Shown: piece after piece, positions 32,059 to 40,537 of the stretch | Layout: each line of letters begins with the position of its first letter | How positions within the stretch are numbered: the stretch's first letter is position 1 | Origin: Kosakonia sp. BYX6 | GTDB taxonomy: Bacteria; Pseudomonadota; Gammaproteobacteria; Enterobacterales; Enterobacteriaceae | Assembly: GCF_038449125.1 (NCBI RefSeq) | Contig: NZ_CP151800.1 | Location: 3,940,406 to 4,004,405 of the forward strand | Length of the DNA stretch: 64,000 nt | Direction of reading: 5' to 3' | Notes under the pieces: generated by a model | The model's database searches: none | Seen by the model: only the letters and a program-made list of their open reading frames with translations | What the model was told of the DNA's origin: nothing | Position numbers and translations under genes: made by a program

Positions 32059-32931
32059 ATGGATCAGGCTGGGATCATTCGCGACTTACTTGCCTGGCTG
32101 GAAGGCCATCTTGATCAGCCATTGTCTTTAGATAATGTGGCGGCAAAAGCGGGCTATTCCAAGTGGCATCTGCAAAGGATGTTCAAGGACGTTACAGGTC
32201 ACGCTATCGGTGCTTATATTCGCGCCCGTCGTCTGTCTAAATCCGCCGTTGCGCTGCGTCTCACCGCTCGCCCTATTCTCGATATCGCCCTTCAGTATCG
32301 CTTCGATTCGCAGCAGACATTCACTCGCGCATTTAAAAAACAGTTTGCGGTTACGCCGGCGCTTTATCGTCGCTCGCCGGACTGGAGTTCTTTTGGCATT
32401 CGCCCGCCAATGCGACTCGGCGAGTTCGCCATGCCGAAGCATGAGTTTGTCACGCTGCCGACGATGCATCTTATCGGTACCACGCAAAGCTACACCTGCG
32501 CATTGGAAGAGATTTCCGATTTCCGCAATCAGATGCGTATTCAGTTCTGGCGTGAGTTTTTAAGCAATGCGCCGACTATCCCGGAAGAGATGTACGGCCT
32601 GCATGAGCCGCGTCCGAGCCTTGAAAAAGATGACGAACAGGAAGTGTTTTACACCACCGCGCTGACGCCAGAACTGGCGAACGGGTATTTGAGCAGCGCA
32701 CAGCCGGTGCTGCTGGAAGGTGGAGATTTTGTTGCGTTTTCTTACGAGGGCAGCCCGGACGGCTTGCAGGATTTTATCCTGACCGTTTATGGCACCTGCA
32801 TGCCAATGCTCGAACTCACGCGCCGCAAAGGCCAGGACATTGAGCACTTTTACCCGCAGCGTAACGATATCAACGACCGCGAACCGCCGTTGCATATCCG
32901 CTGCGAGTATCTGGTTCCGCTTCGCCGTTAA
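32059..32931 (+). CDS. rob: AraC/XylS-type regulator Rob
   Basis: Activator of the mar/sox/rob regulon for antibiotic, superoxide and solvent resistance, sequestered until bile salts or fatty acids bind. The 290-aa product (E. coli 289) has two HTH motifs in residues 1-110 (SLDNVAAKAGYSKWHLQRMF and ILDIALQYRFDSQQTFTRAF) and a C-terminal GyrI-like ligand domain (about 120-285). It is divergent from creA and overlaps convergent gpmB by 4 bp at the stop codons. Confidence 0.97.
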   Translation: MDQAGIIRDLLAWLEGHLDQPLSLDNVAAKAGYSKWHLQRMFKDVTGHAIGAYIRARRLSKSAVALRLTARPILDIALQYRFDSQQTFTRAFKKQFAVTPALYRRSPDWSSFGIRPPMRLGEFAMPKHEFVTLPTMHLIGTTQSYTCALEEISDFRNQMRIQFWREFLSNAPTIPEEMYGLHEPRPSLEKDDEQEVFYTTALTPELANGYLSSAQPVLLEGGDFVAFSYEGSPDGLQDFILTVYGTCMPMLELTRRKGQDIEHFYPQRNDINDREPPLHIRCEYLVPLRR

Positions 32932-33575
32932 CGCTGCAACTCATCCAACGCGGGAGCGTCAAGATGCGAGACGTCTCCTGCGGTTTCCACTACCCAGCCG
33001 GAAGCTAGCCACGGGCTGTGCTGGTAATCAATACGAGAAATGGAACAGTTGCGCAGGCGCAAGCGGCGTTCTGCATAAGCGGGAAGACCAAGGATAGTGC
33101 TCACCAGGCAGCCCAGCGCCATACCATGGCTAACCAACAGCGGGCGGCTGCCTTCCGGCAATTGCAGGCAAGCTGCCAGCGCCGCGTGCATCCGGTCGCT
33201 TAACTCCTGCATTGATTCGCCATCAGGAATGCGACCATCGTCGGTGCCATTCACCAACTGGCGGCGCCAGCCCTCTTCTTCTTCGGTCAGAGAATCGATA
33301 TGACGGCGCTCAAGCACGCCCATGTCCAGCTCGCGCAGTCGCGGTTCAAACACAATGTCGCAACCACAAACATCAGCGATGATTTCAGCGGTCCGGCGGG
33401 TACGACCAAGGTCACTGGAGATGATATGGGTAATGCCCAGCGCTTTCGCGCGTTCAGCAACCTGCCAGGCCTGCTTTTCCCCTTTGTCGGTTAACGGACT
33501 GTCTGACTGGCCTTGAATACGACGCTCGGCGTTCCACTGCGTTTCACCGTGGCGAACAAGGTATACCTGTAACAT
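32928..33575 (-). CDS. gpmB: Histidine-phosphatase family protein GpmB
   Basis: A 215-aa phosphatase of the phosphoglycerate mutase-like clan, same length as E. coli GpmB (YtjC). The catalytic RHG motif is at LVRHGETQWN (His9), with the second His in LLVSHGMALG (about 150). Despite the name, enzymes of this subgroup act as phosphatases rather than true mutases; the substrate is not settled. It converges with rob, with 4 bp overlap. Confidence 0.92.
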   Translation of the reverse strand: MLQVYLVRHGETQWNAERRIQGQSDSPLTDKGEKQAWQVAERAKALGITHIISSDLGRTRRTAEIIADVCGCDIVFEPRLRELDMGVLERRHIDSLTEEEEGWRRQLVNGTDDGRIPDGESMQELSDRMHAALAACLQLPEGSRPLLVSHGMALGCLVSTILGLPAYAERRLRLRNCSISRIDYQHSPWLASGWVVETAGDVSHLDAPALDELQR

Positions 33576-33673
33576 GCTTTTTTATCCATTATACTGCGAT
33601 GAATTTATTTTCTGAGGAAGGTCATTGTCCGGGATAGAAAACGCGTCTCATGTCGGACATGCCGTTATTAATT

Positions 33674-34189
33674 ATGCACCATGTTGTCTCAGCTACCACA
33701 AATCCCGCCAAAATTCGGGCGATTCTGCACGCTTTTAACCAGATTTTCGGCGAAGGATCCTGCCATATCGAAGCTATAGCCGTCGAGAGTGGCGTGCCGG
33801 AACAGCCGTTTGGCAGTGCGGAAACGCGGGCTGGCGCACGAAATCGCGTTACCAATGCACGTAAAGAAAGGCCTGAAGCTGACTTCTGGGTTGCCATTGA
33901 AGCAGGTATTGATGAAGGCAGCACATTTAGCTGGGTGGTTATTGAGAATAATCACCAGAAAGGCGAAGCCCGTTCGGCAACGCTGCCGCTACCGGAGGTC
34001 ATTTTGCAGAAAGTCCGCGCCGGGGAAGCGCTCGGGCCGGTGATGTCACGCTATACCGGCATTGACGAGATCGGTCGCAAAGAAGGGGCGATTGGCGTCT
34101 TCACCGCGGGCAAACTGACCCGCGAAAGCGTTTACCACCAGGCAGTGGTGCTGGCGCTCAGCCCCTTCCATAACGCCATTTATCGCTGA
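33674..34189 (+). CDS. yjjX: Inosine/xanthosine triphosphatase YjjX
   Basis: House-cleaning enzyme that hydrolyses ITP and XTP. I start at [14 protein letters not shown] (33674), giving 171 aa as in the family; an ATG 24 bp upstream is in frame. Conserved parts are the N-terminal ATTNPAKI nucleotide loop, [10 protein letters not shown] (about 44-53) and [17 protein letters not shown] near the C-terminus. It is divergent from gpmB and its 3' end overlaps trpR by 10 bp, tail to tail. Confidence 0.94.
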   Translation: MHHVVSATTNPAKIRAILHAFNQIFGEGSCHIEAIAVESGVPEQPFGSAETRAGARNRVTNARKERPEADFWVAIEAGIDEGSTFSWVVIENNHQKGEARSATLPLPEVILQKVRAGEALGPVMSRYTGIDEIGRKEGAIGVFTAGKLTRESVYHQAVVLALSPFHNAIYR

Positions 34190-34509
34190 TCGTTCAGTAA
34201 CGTTTGTTCCAGCCATAAGCGCAAATCCGCCGGCGCGGCTTTCAGGCTGTTCGATCCTCGCGTGATGGTGGCGATGCCAGCACCGAGCTCATTTTTAAGC
34301 TCGCGCTGGCTCATTTCACCACGCAGAAGCTCTTCAATAATCCGCACGCGCGTACCCAACGCTTCACGTTCATCCGGCGTAAGCATCAGGTTAAGTAATG
34401 GGATATGCAGATCCTTTTCGTAAGATTGCCGAACCAGCTCAACAAAACGTTGCCACTCCTGTTCACGCTGTTCGGCCATCGCCGCTGAATAAGGGGATTG
34501 CTGAGTCAT
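34180..34509 (-). CDS. trpR: Trp operon repressor
   Basis: Dimeric helix-turn-helix repressor that needs L-tryptophan to bind trp, aroH, mtr and its own operator. Start at [14 protein letters not shown] (34509) gives 109 aa (E. coli 108). The HTH lies at [21 protein letters not shown] (about 68-88) and the Trp pocket uses residues of [15 protein letters not shown] palindromic operator lies 23-55 bp upstream, so it is autoregulated. It follows slt by 72 bp on the same strand. Confidence 0.97.
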   Translation of the reverse strand: MTQQSPYSAAMAEQREQEWQRFVELVRQSYEKDLHIPLLNLMLTPDEREALGTRVRIIEELLRGEMSQRELKNELGAGIATITRGSNSLKAAPADLRLWLEQTLLNDQR

Positions 34510-34532
34510 AGTTTTCCGCCTGTGGGTTGCTG

Positions 34533-34564
34533 ATGCTGCGTACTCGCGAAAGAGTACGCAGCAT
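34533..34564 (-). promoter_or_regulatory. TrpR operator palindrome upstream of trpR
   Basis: Two perfect 13-bp arms, ATGCTGCGTACTC and GAGTACGCAGCAT, surround a 6-bp centre. The core GTACTC...GAGTAC is the TrpR operator pattern known from trpR, trpE and aroH. The palindrome extends further outward than the operator needs and lies just after the slt stop, so its RNA hairpin may also define the slt 3' end. Confidence 0.85.
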
Positions 34565-34581
34565 AGCATAAACCACACAAA

Positions 34582-36522
34582 TCAGTAACGGCGCTGCCAT
34601 TCAGCATCGTTAAGCACCACCGGTTTTTCACCGTCCAGGAAGAAACGGTAGTAGGCATCATAGGCCAGAACGTTTTTCACATAGCTGCGTGTTTCCGAGA
34701 AGGGAATGCTCTCGATAAACGCCACTGCGTCCAACTTCCCACCACTGTTATTCAGCCAGGTACGTACCCTTCCCGGCCCGGCGTTATACGCCGCCGACGA
34801 GAAAATACGGTTATTGCCGAACTGCTGATAGACATACTGCAAATAGCTGGTGCCGATAGTGATGTTCGTTTCAGGGTCGAAAAGCTGGCTGGAGCTGCTG
34901 TAACCCGGAATGTTGAACATCTTCACCGTATGCGCGGCGGTCGCCGGCATAAGTTGCATCAGGCCGCTTGCCCCCACCGGCGAACGCGCCGTTGGGTTCC
35001 ACGCGCTTTCCTGGCGGGAGATGGCCATCGCATAGCTCTGGGTTATATCTTTCCCGCTGGTATAACGCGCATAAAGATCTTGATAAGCCAGCGGGAAACG
35101 CTCTTCCAGTTGGTCCCACAGCTTACCGGCAATGGTGGCTTGCACACTCAAATCCCACCAGTGTTGGTCAAAGGCATAACGCGCCAGTTGCGCTTGCTGT
35201 TGTTGGCTGCGGCTGGTCACCAGATTCGCCCACTCACTGCGCGCGGTGTTATCCAGCTTCCAGTACATCAATTCCCGCACACGGGCCATTTCGGTACCCT
35301 GAATCAGCGTCGGATCGACGCTGCCGGAGGCTTTATCAATTTTCAATTGATAGTTTTCGCCCAGCCGCTGAGCAGCGGCCATCGGGTAAAAACCGCGCTG
35401 CTGCATCAGGGCGTGCAGGATCTCTTTCGCTTCGTTTTCACGCCCACGCTCCAGCAGTAAATCCGCCTGCCAGTAGCGCCACTCATCTTTATCTTTCGCG
35501 TCCATCGGTAAACGGGAAAGCCAGGTATTCAAACCACGACGATCGCCGGTGCCTAGTGCCATACGCACTCGCCGCTCCAACAGCGAAACAGATTGCGAAC
35601 GCATAATGGCGTCATCTCGCCAGCGCGCTTGTTCGCTGGTGACGTCATTACCCATCAAACGCCACGCGACAATATCGCGCAGGATCTGAGTTTGATCCTC
35701 ATTGAGCTTTTGCGCCTGCGCCAACGAGGGGATCATCAAGCGAGCATTTTCCACATCCTCACGCGCCACGCTTGCAAAGGCTTCTGCCGCCATCTGGCGG
35801 GTAAAGTCCGTCGCACCCGTGGTAGTGGCGAAGGTCATCACGCTCATCGGATTGTTGGCAAGAGTAATAATCGCCGCCGAAATGGTCTGATAATCTGCCG
35901 GCATTTGCCCGGCCAACAGCGTCACCAGCCGGGTGTTACCCGCTTTCATCGCAAGGCGAATACGTTCGAGAAACGCCAGCGGATCTTGCCTACCTGACGC
36001 GCGCCAGGCACCAAACAATTGATCGCACGCGTTCGGCTGGCTTTTGCCGCTCAACCACAGATCTTTTGCGCCAGCCCAGGCTTCATCAGCCTGCCCAGTG
36101 TTCCATTTCGCAAAATAGTAATTGCACTGCGCTTCGGTGGTACCGGGTTTATCCGGGCTAAACGCCAGCAGGCCGCGCCAGTCCTGACGACGCGCCAGTT
36201 CGTTCACAAAGCGGGATTTCAGCGTACGCGCCGCAGGCAGCGTCGGATATTGCTGCACAAAATTCGTAACGGTAATCGCGGGTTGGTTCGTTAGATCGTC
36301 AATTATCTGACGATATTGCAGGTACGGGTAAAGTGGATAGTCTTGTAGCGTCGGCAGCAATTGCTGCACCACGTCCATCTGCTTATTGTCCCAGGCACTT
36401 TTGATTTGCGCGTAGCGGTTACGTTGTTCATCCAGTGAATCTGCTCGCGCCGCATTGCTGAGGGACAGCAAACAAACGCAGGCCGCCGTCAACCGCCAGG
36501 CGGCATGTTTAGCTCTCTGCAC
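34582..36522 (-). CDS. slt: Soluble lytic murein transglycosylase Slt70
   Basis: Periplasmic enzyme that cleaves peptidoglycan to 1,6-anhydromuropeptides. The 646-aa product (E. coli 645) has a signal peptide ending near residue 27 (SNAARA) and a large superhelical alpha domain. The C-terminal lysozyme-like SLT domain holds the catalytic Glu in AISRQESAWNPTA, followed by GLMQLMPATA and the AAYNAGPGRVRTWL substrate segment. It is divergent from ettA (215 bp between starts) and precedes trpR. Confidence 0.97.
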   Translation of the reverse strand: MQRAKHAAWRLTAACVCLLSLSNAARADSLDEQRNRYAQIKSAWDNKQMDVVQQLLPTLQDYPLYPYLQYRQIIDDLTNQPAITVTNFVQQYPTLPAARTLKSRFVNELARRQDWRGLLAFSPDKPGTTEAQCNYYFAKWNTGQADEAWAGAKDLWLSGKSQPNACDQLFGAWRASGRQDPLAFLERIRLAMKAGNTRLVTLLAGQMPADYQTISAAIITLANNPMSVMTFATTTGATDFTRQMAAEAFASVAREDVENARLMIPSLAQAQKLNEDQTQILRDIVAWRLMGNDVTSEQARWRDDAIMRSQSVSLLERRVRMALGTGDRRGLNTWLSRLPMDAKDKDEWRYWQADLLLERGRENEAKEILHALMQQRGFYPMAAAQRLGENYQLKIDKASGSVDPTLIQGTEMARVRELMYWKLDNTARSEWANLVTSRSQQQQAQLARYAFDQHWWDLSVQATIAGKLWDQLEERFPLAYQDLYARYTSGKDITQSYAMAISRQESAWNPTARSPVGASGLMQLMPATAAHTVKMFNIPGYSSSSQLFDPETNITIGTSYLQYVYQQFGNNRIFSSAAYNAGPGRVRTWLNNSGGKLDAVAFIESIPFSETRSYVKNVLAYDAYYRFFLDGEKPVVLNDAEWQRRY

Positions 36523-36737
36523 AGCTCTTTCCTCTTAGTCTTCCACATTATCTTCAGCATCATGCCGCATAATCAGTTAATGCTAACCGGGCATCCCTTA
36601 ACGCGCCACGTTGCACACACTTTTTTACCTTTCTGGCGCCATTTAACACAGTGAACGCGGCTAGCTGGGATTAAACAGCGAAAACGGCTACACTCCGCTG
36701 TTAAATACAACGCTCAAACAAAGAGGCGAAGTCCAAC

Positions 36738-38405
36738 GTGGCTCAATTCGTATATACCATGCACCGTGTCGGCAAAGTTGTCCCGCCGAAACGTCATATT
36801 CTGAAAAATATCTCGCTTAGCTTCTTCCCTGGCGCAAAAATCGGCGTACTGGGCCTTAACGGTGCCGGTAAGTCCACCCTGCTGCGCATTATGGCTGGCA
36901 TCGATACTGACATCGAAGGCGAAGCGCGCGCGCAACCGGGTATCAAGATCGGTTACCTGCCGCAGGAACCGCAGTTGAACCCGGAACACACAGTACGCGA
37001 GTCCGTTGAAGAAGCCCTTTCCGAAGTGGTTAACGCGCTGAAACGTCTGGACGAAGTGTACGCGCTGTATGCCGATCCCGACGCCGATTTCGACAAACTC
37101 GCCGCAGAACAAGGCAAGCTGGAAGAGATTATCCAGGCGCACGACGGCCATAACCTGAACGTGCAGCTTGAACGCGCGGCCGATGCGCTGCGCCTGCCGG
37201 ATTGGGACGCGAAAATCGCCAATCTTTCCGGGGGTGAACGCCGCCGTGTCGCGCTGTGCCGTCTGCTGCTGGAAAAGCCAGACATGCTGCTGCTCGACGA
37301 ACCCACCAACCACCTGGACGCCGAATCTGTCGCCTGGCTGGAACGCTTCCTGCACGACTTCGAAGGCACCGTTGTGGCGATTACCCACGACCGTTACTTC
37401 CTTGATAACGTTGCGGGCTGGATCCTTGAGCTGGACCGTGGCGAAGGCATTCCGTGGGAAGGCAACTACTCTTCCTGGCTGGAGCAAAAAGATCAGCGTC
37501 TGGCGCAAGAAGCCTCTCAGGAAGCGGCTCGCCGTAAATCCATTGAGAAAGAACTGGAGTGGGTTCGCCAGGGTGCAAAAGGCCGCCAGTCCAAAGGTAA
37601 AGCGCGTCTGGCACGCTTTGAAGAACTCAACAGCACCGAATACCAGAAACGTAACGAAACCAACGAACTGTTTATTCCACCAGGACCGCGTCTGGGCGAC
37701 AAAGTGGTGGAAGTCAGCAACCTCAGCAAGTCCTACGGCGATCGCCAACTGATTGACAATCTCTCCTTCTCAGTACCGAAAGGGGCGATTGTCGGCATCA
37801 TCGGCCCGAACGGCGCGGGTAAATCGACGCTGTTCCGTATGATGTCAGGCCAGGAGCAGCCAAACGGCGGCACCATCACCCTTGGCGATACCGTCAAACT
37901 GGCCTCGGTTGATCAGTTCCGCGACGCGATGGACAACAGCAAAACCGTGTGGGAAGAAGTGTCCGGCGGGCTGGATATCATGCGTATCGGCAACACCGAA
38001 ATGCCAAGCCGCGCTTATGTTGGCCGCTTCAACTTTAAAGGTACCGATCAGGGCAAACGCGTCGGCGAATTGTCCGGTGGTGAGCGTGGTCGTTTGCATC
38101 TGGCGAAGCTATTGCAGGTAGGCGGCAATATGCTGCTGCTCGATGAACCGACCAACGACCTGGATATCGAAACCCTGCGCGCGCTGGAAAACGCCCTGCT
38201 CGAATTCCCGGGCTGCGCAATGGTTATCTCGCATGACCGCTGGTTCCTTGACCGTATCGCCACCCATATTCTGGACTACCAGGATGAAGGGAAAGTGGAG
38301 TTCTTCGAAGGCAACTTCACCGAATACGAAGAGTACAAAAAACGCACGCTGGGCGCGGAAGCGCTGGAGCCGAAGCGTATTAAGTACAAACGTATCGCCA
38401 AGTAA
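36738..38405 (+). CDS. ettA: Energy-dependent translational throttle ABC-F protein EttA
   Basis: Ribosome-binding ABC-F ATPase that gates the first elongation steps according to ADP:ATP ratio. The 555-aa product equals E. coli EttA (YjjK). The first ATPase has Walker A GLNGAGKST (39-47) and signature LSGGERRR; the P-site tRNA-interacting linker is rich in Arg/Lys/Glu (about 240-310). The second ATPase has GPNGAGKST and LSGGERGR, with a basic tail ending KRIKYKRIAK. It has no membrane segments and is monocistronic with its own terminator. Confidence 0.97.
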   Translation: MAQFVYTMHRVGKVVPPKRHILKNISLSFFPGAKIGVLGLNGAGKSTLLRIMAGIDTDIEGEARAQPGIKIGYLPQEPQLNPEHTVRESVEEALSEVVNALKRLDEVYALYADPDADFDKLAAEQGKLEEIIQAHDGHNLNVQLERAADALRLPDWDAKIANLSGGERRRVALCRLLLEKPDMLLLDEPTNHLDAESVAWLERFLHDFEGTVVAITHDRYFLDNVAGWILELDRGEGIPWEGNYSSWLEQKDQRLAQEASQEAARRKSIEKELEWVRQGAKGRQSKGKARLARFEELNSTEYQKRNETNELFIPPGPRLGDKVVEVSNLSKSYGDRQLIDNLSFSVPKGAIVGIIGPNGAGKSTLFRMMSGQEQPNGGTITLGDTVKLASVDQFRDAMDNSKTVWEEVSGGLDIMRIGNTEMPSRAYVGRFNFKGTDQGKRVGELSGGERGRLHLAKLLQVGGNMLLLDEPTNDLDIETLRALENALLEFPGCAMVISHDRWFLDRIATHILDYQDEGKVEFFEGNFTEYEEYKKRTLGAEALEPKRIKYKRIAK

Positions 38406-38414
38406 GCGCTACAC

Positions 38415-38445
38415 AAGCGAATGGGGAAACCCATTCGCTTTTCCC
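38415..38445 (+). terminator. ettA terminator
   Basis: The stem AAGCGAATGG-GGAAA-CCATTCGCTT is followed by TTCCCC; the loop is short and it lies 10 bp after the stop, but the T-run is weak. Confidence 0.65.
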
Positions 38446-38739
38446 CGCTCATTCACCACAAACCCTCAGTGAAATCCTCTACTGCTTACACCTAAAAAAG
38501 TGTTTTTGTTTTTATGCTATCTGCAATGGATATTCGGCAATCAACATATTCGCCATAGAAATACTCTAAAAACAAATTACCTTACAAACACAAACCTACA
38601 GAATTAATCACTGAATAAATAATTATTTTAGTTTGTCCGTTTTAGCCTTTATAAAATAAACCCTATATTGAATAACGCTAAGTGCAAACGTTAGTATTAC
38701 GCCTCCCTGAGCGAACGAAATAATCAATGGATCGATACA
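38446..38739. other. AT-rich spacer upstream of the LuxR-like gene
   Basis: About 300 bases with markedly higher AT content than the flanking genes and no supported ORF. It separates ettA from the regulator at 38740. The composition is typical of H-NS-bound, horizontally gained or degrading intergenic DNA. I see no tRNA, direct repeat or integrase near it. Confidence 0.55.
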
Positions 38740-39324
38740 ATGCATATCATCACGGAGGACCTATTCCTGAAATATGGGTTGCAAACACTGATTGAACAGA
38801 AAGTCATTAAGATGGACGACAATGACGTTATTTTTGATTTCGATAATAACGTTATTATTGTTACGACCTTAATGATATTAAAAGAGATATTAATTTGCGA
38901 AACACCATTCGAGCGCTTTTTATTACAGCCTTTCTTTAAAATAACAAAAGACGTTACTTTGACTGAGCTGAAACTTAGACTGAAATATAAAGCCTGGCGT
39001 CATCGAAAAGCAGAAAAACACATATCACCACTGACCAGAAAAGAGCGAGCCCTGCTGACCTATGTGATTAATGCGTGCTCTCAGGAAGGTATATTTAGCC
39101 GCGGCGAACTGGACAGTAAAACCTTAAGTACCCACAAATATAATATGCTGAGAAAAATGAATCTTCGGTCAATTGCGGCACTCACGCAGGTTCATCATCG
39201 CTGGGAAAGTTTCCGCCAGCAGCCCGCGACCGATGTATTTTGGCCGGACAGCGCTTACACATATCCGGCCAGAGAATCCGGCCTACGGCCCCACCAGCTG
39301 TTTCACCAGCTCAACACACTGTAA
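38740..39324 (+). CDS. Degenerate LuxR-type regulator, pseudo-receiver plus HTH
   Basis: A 194-aa protein I do not recognise as a named gene. Its opening HIITEDLFLKYGLQTLIEQ resembles the start of YjjQ/BglJ pseudo-receiver domains, but the domain is short (about 1-85) and lacks a clear phosphoacceptor. Residues 97-155 (LTRKERALLTYV, then TLSTHKYNMLRKMNLRS) fit a LuxR-type HTH. From about residue 166 the frame runs through a REP-like repeat and into the antisense of nadR, overlapping it by 42 bp, so the natural C-terminus is probably lost. The start is uncertain: the ATG has only a weak ribosome site, while GGAGG lies inside at 38754-38758. Codon use is AT-rich. K-12 has no gene in this gap. 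Confidence 0.6.
   Translation: MHIITEDLFLKYGLQTLIEQKVIKMDDNDVIFDFDNNVIIVTTLMILKEILICETPFERFLLQPFFKITKDVTLTELKLRLKYKAWRHRKAEKHISPLTRKERALLTYVINACSQEGIFSRGELDSKTLSTHKYNMLRKMNLRSIAALTQVHHRWESFRQQPATDVFWPDSAYTYPARESGLRPHQLFHQLNTL
39241..39292. repeat. REP-like element at the nadR / LuxR-gene junction
   Basis: GGCCGGACAGCGCTTACACATATCCGGCC carries facing GGCCGGA and TCCGGCC arms, followed by AATCCGGCCTAC. It is read as the last codons of the LuxR-like gene and abuts the 3' end of nadR, which is typical REP placement between convergent genes. Confidence 0.6.
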
Positions 39325-40509
39325 AAAGCGCGAGTCATAATCCGCTTCTTCAACACGGACATACTCAATATTATTTTCTTGCAGCATCGACACCAATAAA
39401 TCCTGGAACTCTTTGCGGTCGACCGAACTACCAAGGCTTCTTAAGCCGTCATTGATCCACGGCGTATTATTTTCCAGCAGGATAACCAGGTCGAAACGAT
39501 ATTCATCAATCAACGCCTGAACAAAGGGATGTTCGCGCCCTTCATATTTTTTACAGAAAGCTTGTGTGGTCACAAAATCCGTATCGATAAAGGCCACTTT
39601 ATTGGCGTACTTCACCGCAAAATCAATATATTGCGCATGCCCAAGGGCAATTTTATCGTAATCAGAATATTGCAGCGCAATTTCATCGCCACCGAGATGA
39701 GAAAAAACATAATCCCGGCCATATTCCCATGCGCTGGTGGTATTAAATATATTGGCGAGCTTATTCACCAATGTTGATTTACCGCTGGATTCGCCACCGA
39801 GAACCGCCACCGTTCGCACAAAAAACGGTTTCACTTCAGTAGGAATATATTCCCAGTAGCGGAACGGGTTAGCGCGAATTTGCGAACCGCTAATATTCAT
39901 AAACGTCCGTTCCGGATCCACCAGCACCGCTTCAATACCGAGATGCTGCAAATACTGCGGCGCATCAGCCTCTTCGGAGGTGTAAATCCAGTTTGGCGTA
40001 ATGCCCTTTTCGGTCATAAACGCCTCGATGCCTTTACTCCAGACATCCCAACCGTGCGGATACGGCTCCATGCCCTCTTCATTAAAAGCATGAATTCGAA
40101 TATTTTTTTGATATTTGAACGTCTGTAACAGCCAGCGCAGGCGATCGCTCACCGTTGGCTGCTGCGACATCGCGCTGTCTTCAAACAGCTCGCGGTCGCG
40201 CGTCTCATCGTAACCGAGGATGATATGCAACTCATCCACTTGGCTACAGGCGCGCTGAATCAGATAAATATGGCCGGTATGCAGCGGGTAAAACTTGCCG
40301 AATACCACGCCAATATTTTTCTGCCGACGGGGAAATTCAAGGTCAAGGAAGCGGTGCAGCGCCTCCAGCTTTTGCGCGCTGGGGCTTTTGATTTTGGCAT
40401 TCAACAGTTGGCTTAGATAGCCCTTGGTCATGCCGCTGGCATCGGCAACCTGCTGTAACGTGCAGCCTTTCTGGCGAATGGCGGTTTTTAAGTAGTCAAA
40501 TGACGACAT
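39283..40509 (-). CDS. nadR: Trifunctional NAD regulator NadR (repressor / NMN adenylyltransferase / ribosylnicotinamide kinase)
   Basis: Represses NAD biosynthesis and salvages nicotinamide riboside. Start at MSSFDYLKTAIRQKG (40509) gives 408 aa (E. coli 410). The N-terminal Xre-type HTH covers about 5-60 (TLQQVADASGMTKGYLSQLL). The nucleotidyltransferase has FGKFYPLHTGH (70-80) and the kinase Walker A GGESSGKST (238-246). The C-terminus ends QLVGP, shorter by a few residues than E. coli and overlapping the neighbouring LuxR-like ORF. It follows radA by 28 bp in the serB-radA-nadR cluster. Confidence 0.97.
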   Translation of the reverse strand: MSSFDYLKTAIRQKGCTLQQVADASGMTKGYLSQLLNAKIKSPSAQKLEALHRFLDLEFPRRQKNIGVVFGKFYPLHTGHIYLIQRACSQVDELHIILGYDETRDRELFEDSAMSQQPTVSDRLRWLLQTFKYQKNIRIHAFNEEGMEPYPHGWDVWSKGIEAFMTEKGITPNWIYTSEEADAPQYLQHLGIEAVLVDPERTFMNISGSQIRANPFRYWEYIPTEVKPFFVRTVAVLGGESSGKSTLVNKLANIFNTTSAWEYGRDYVFSHLGGDEIALQYSDYDKIALGHAQYIDFAVKYANKVAFIDTDFVTTQAFCKKYEGREHPFVQALIDEYRFDLVILLENNTPWINDGLRSLGSSVDRKEFQDLLVSMLQENNIEYVRVEEADYDSRFLQCVELVKQLVGP

Positions 40510-40537
40510 GCTGCCTCCTGCAAAAAACATAAGCCAA

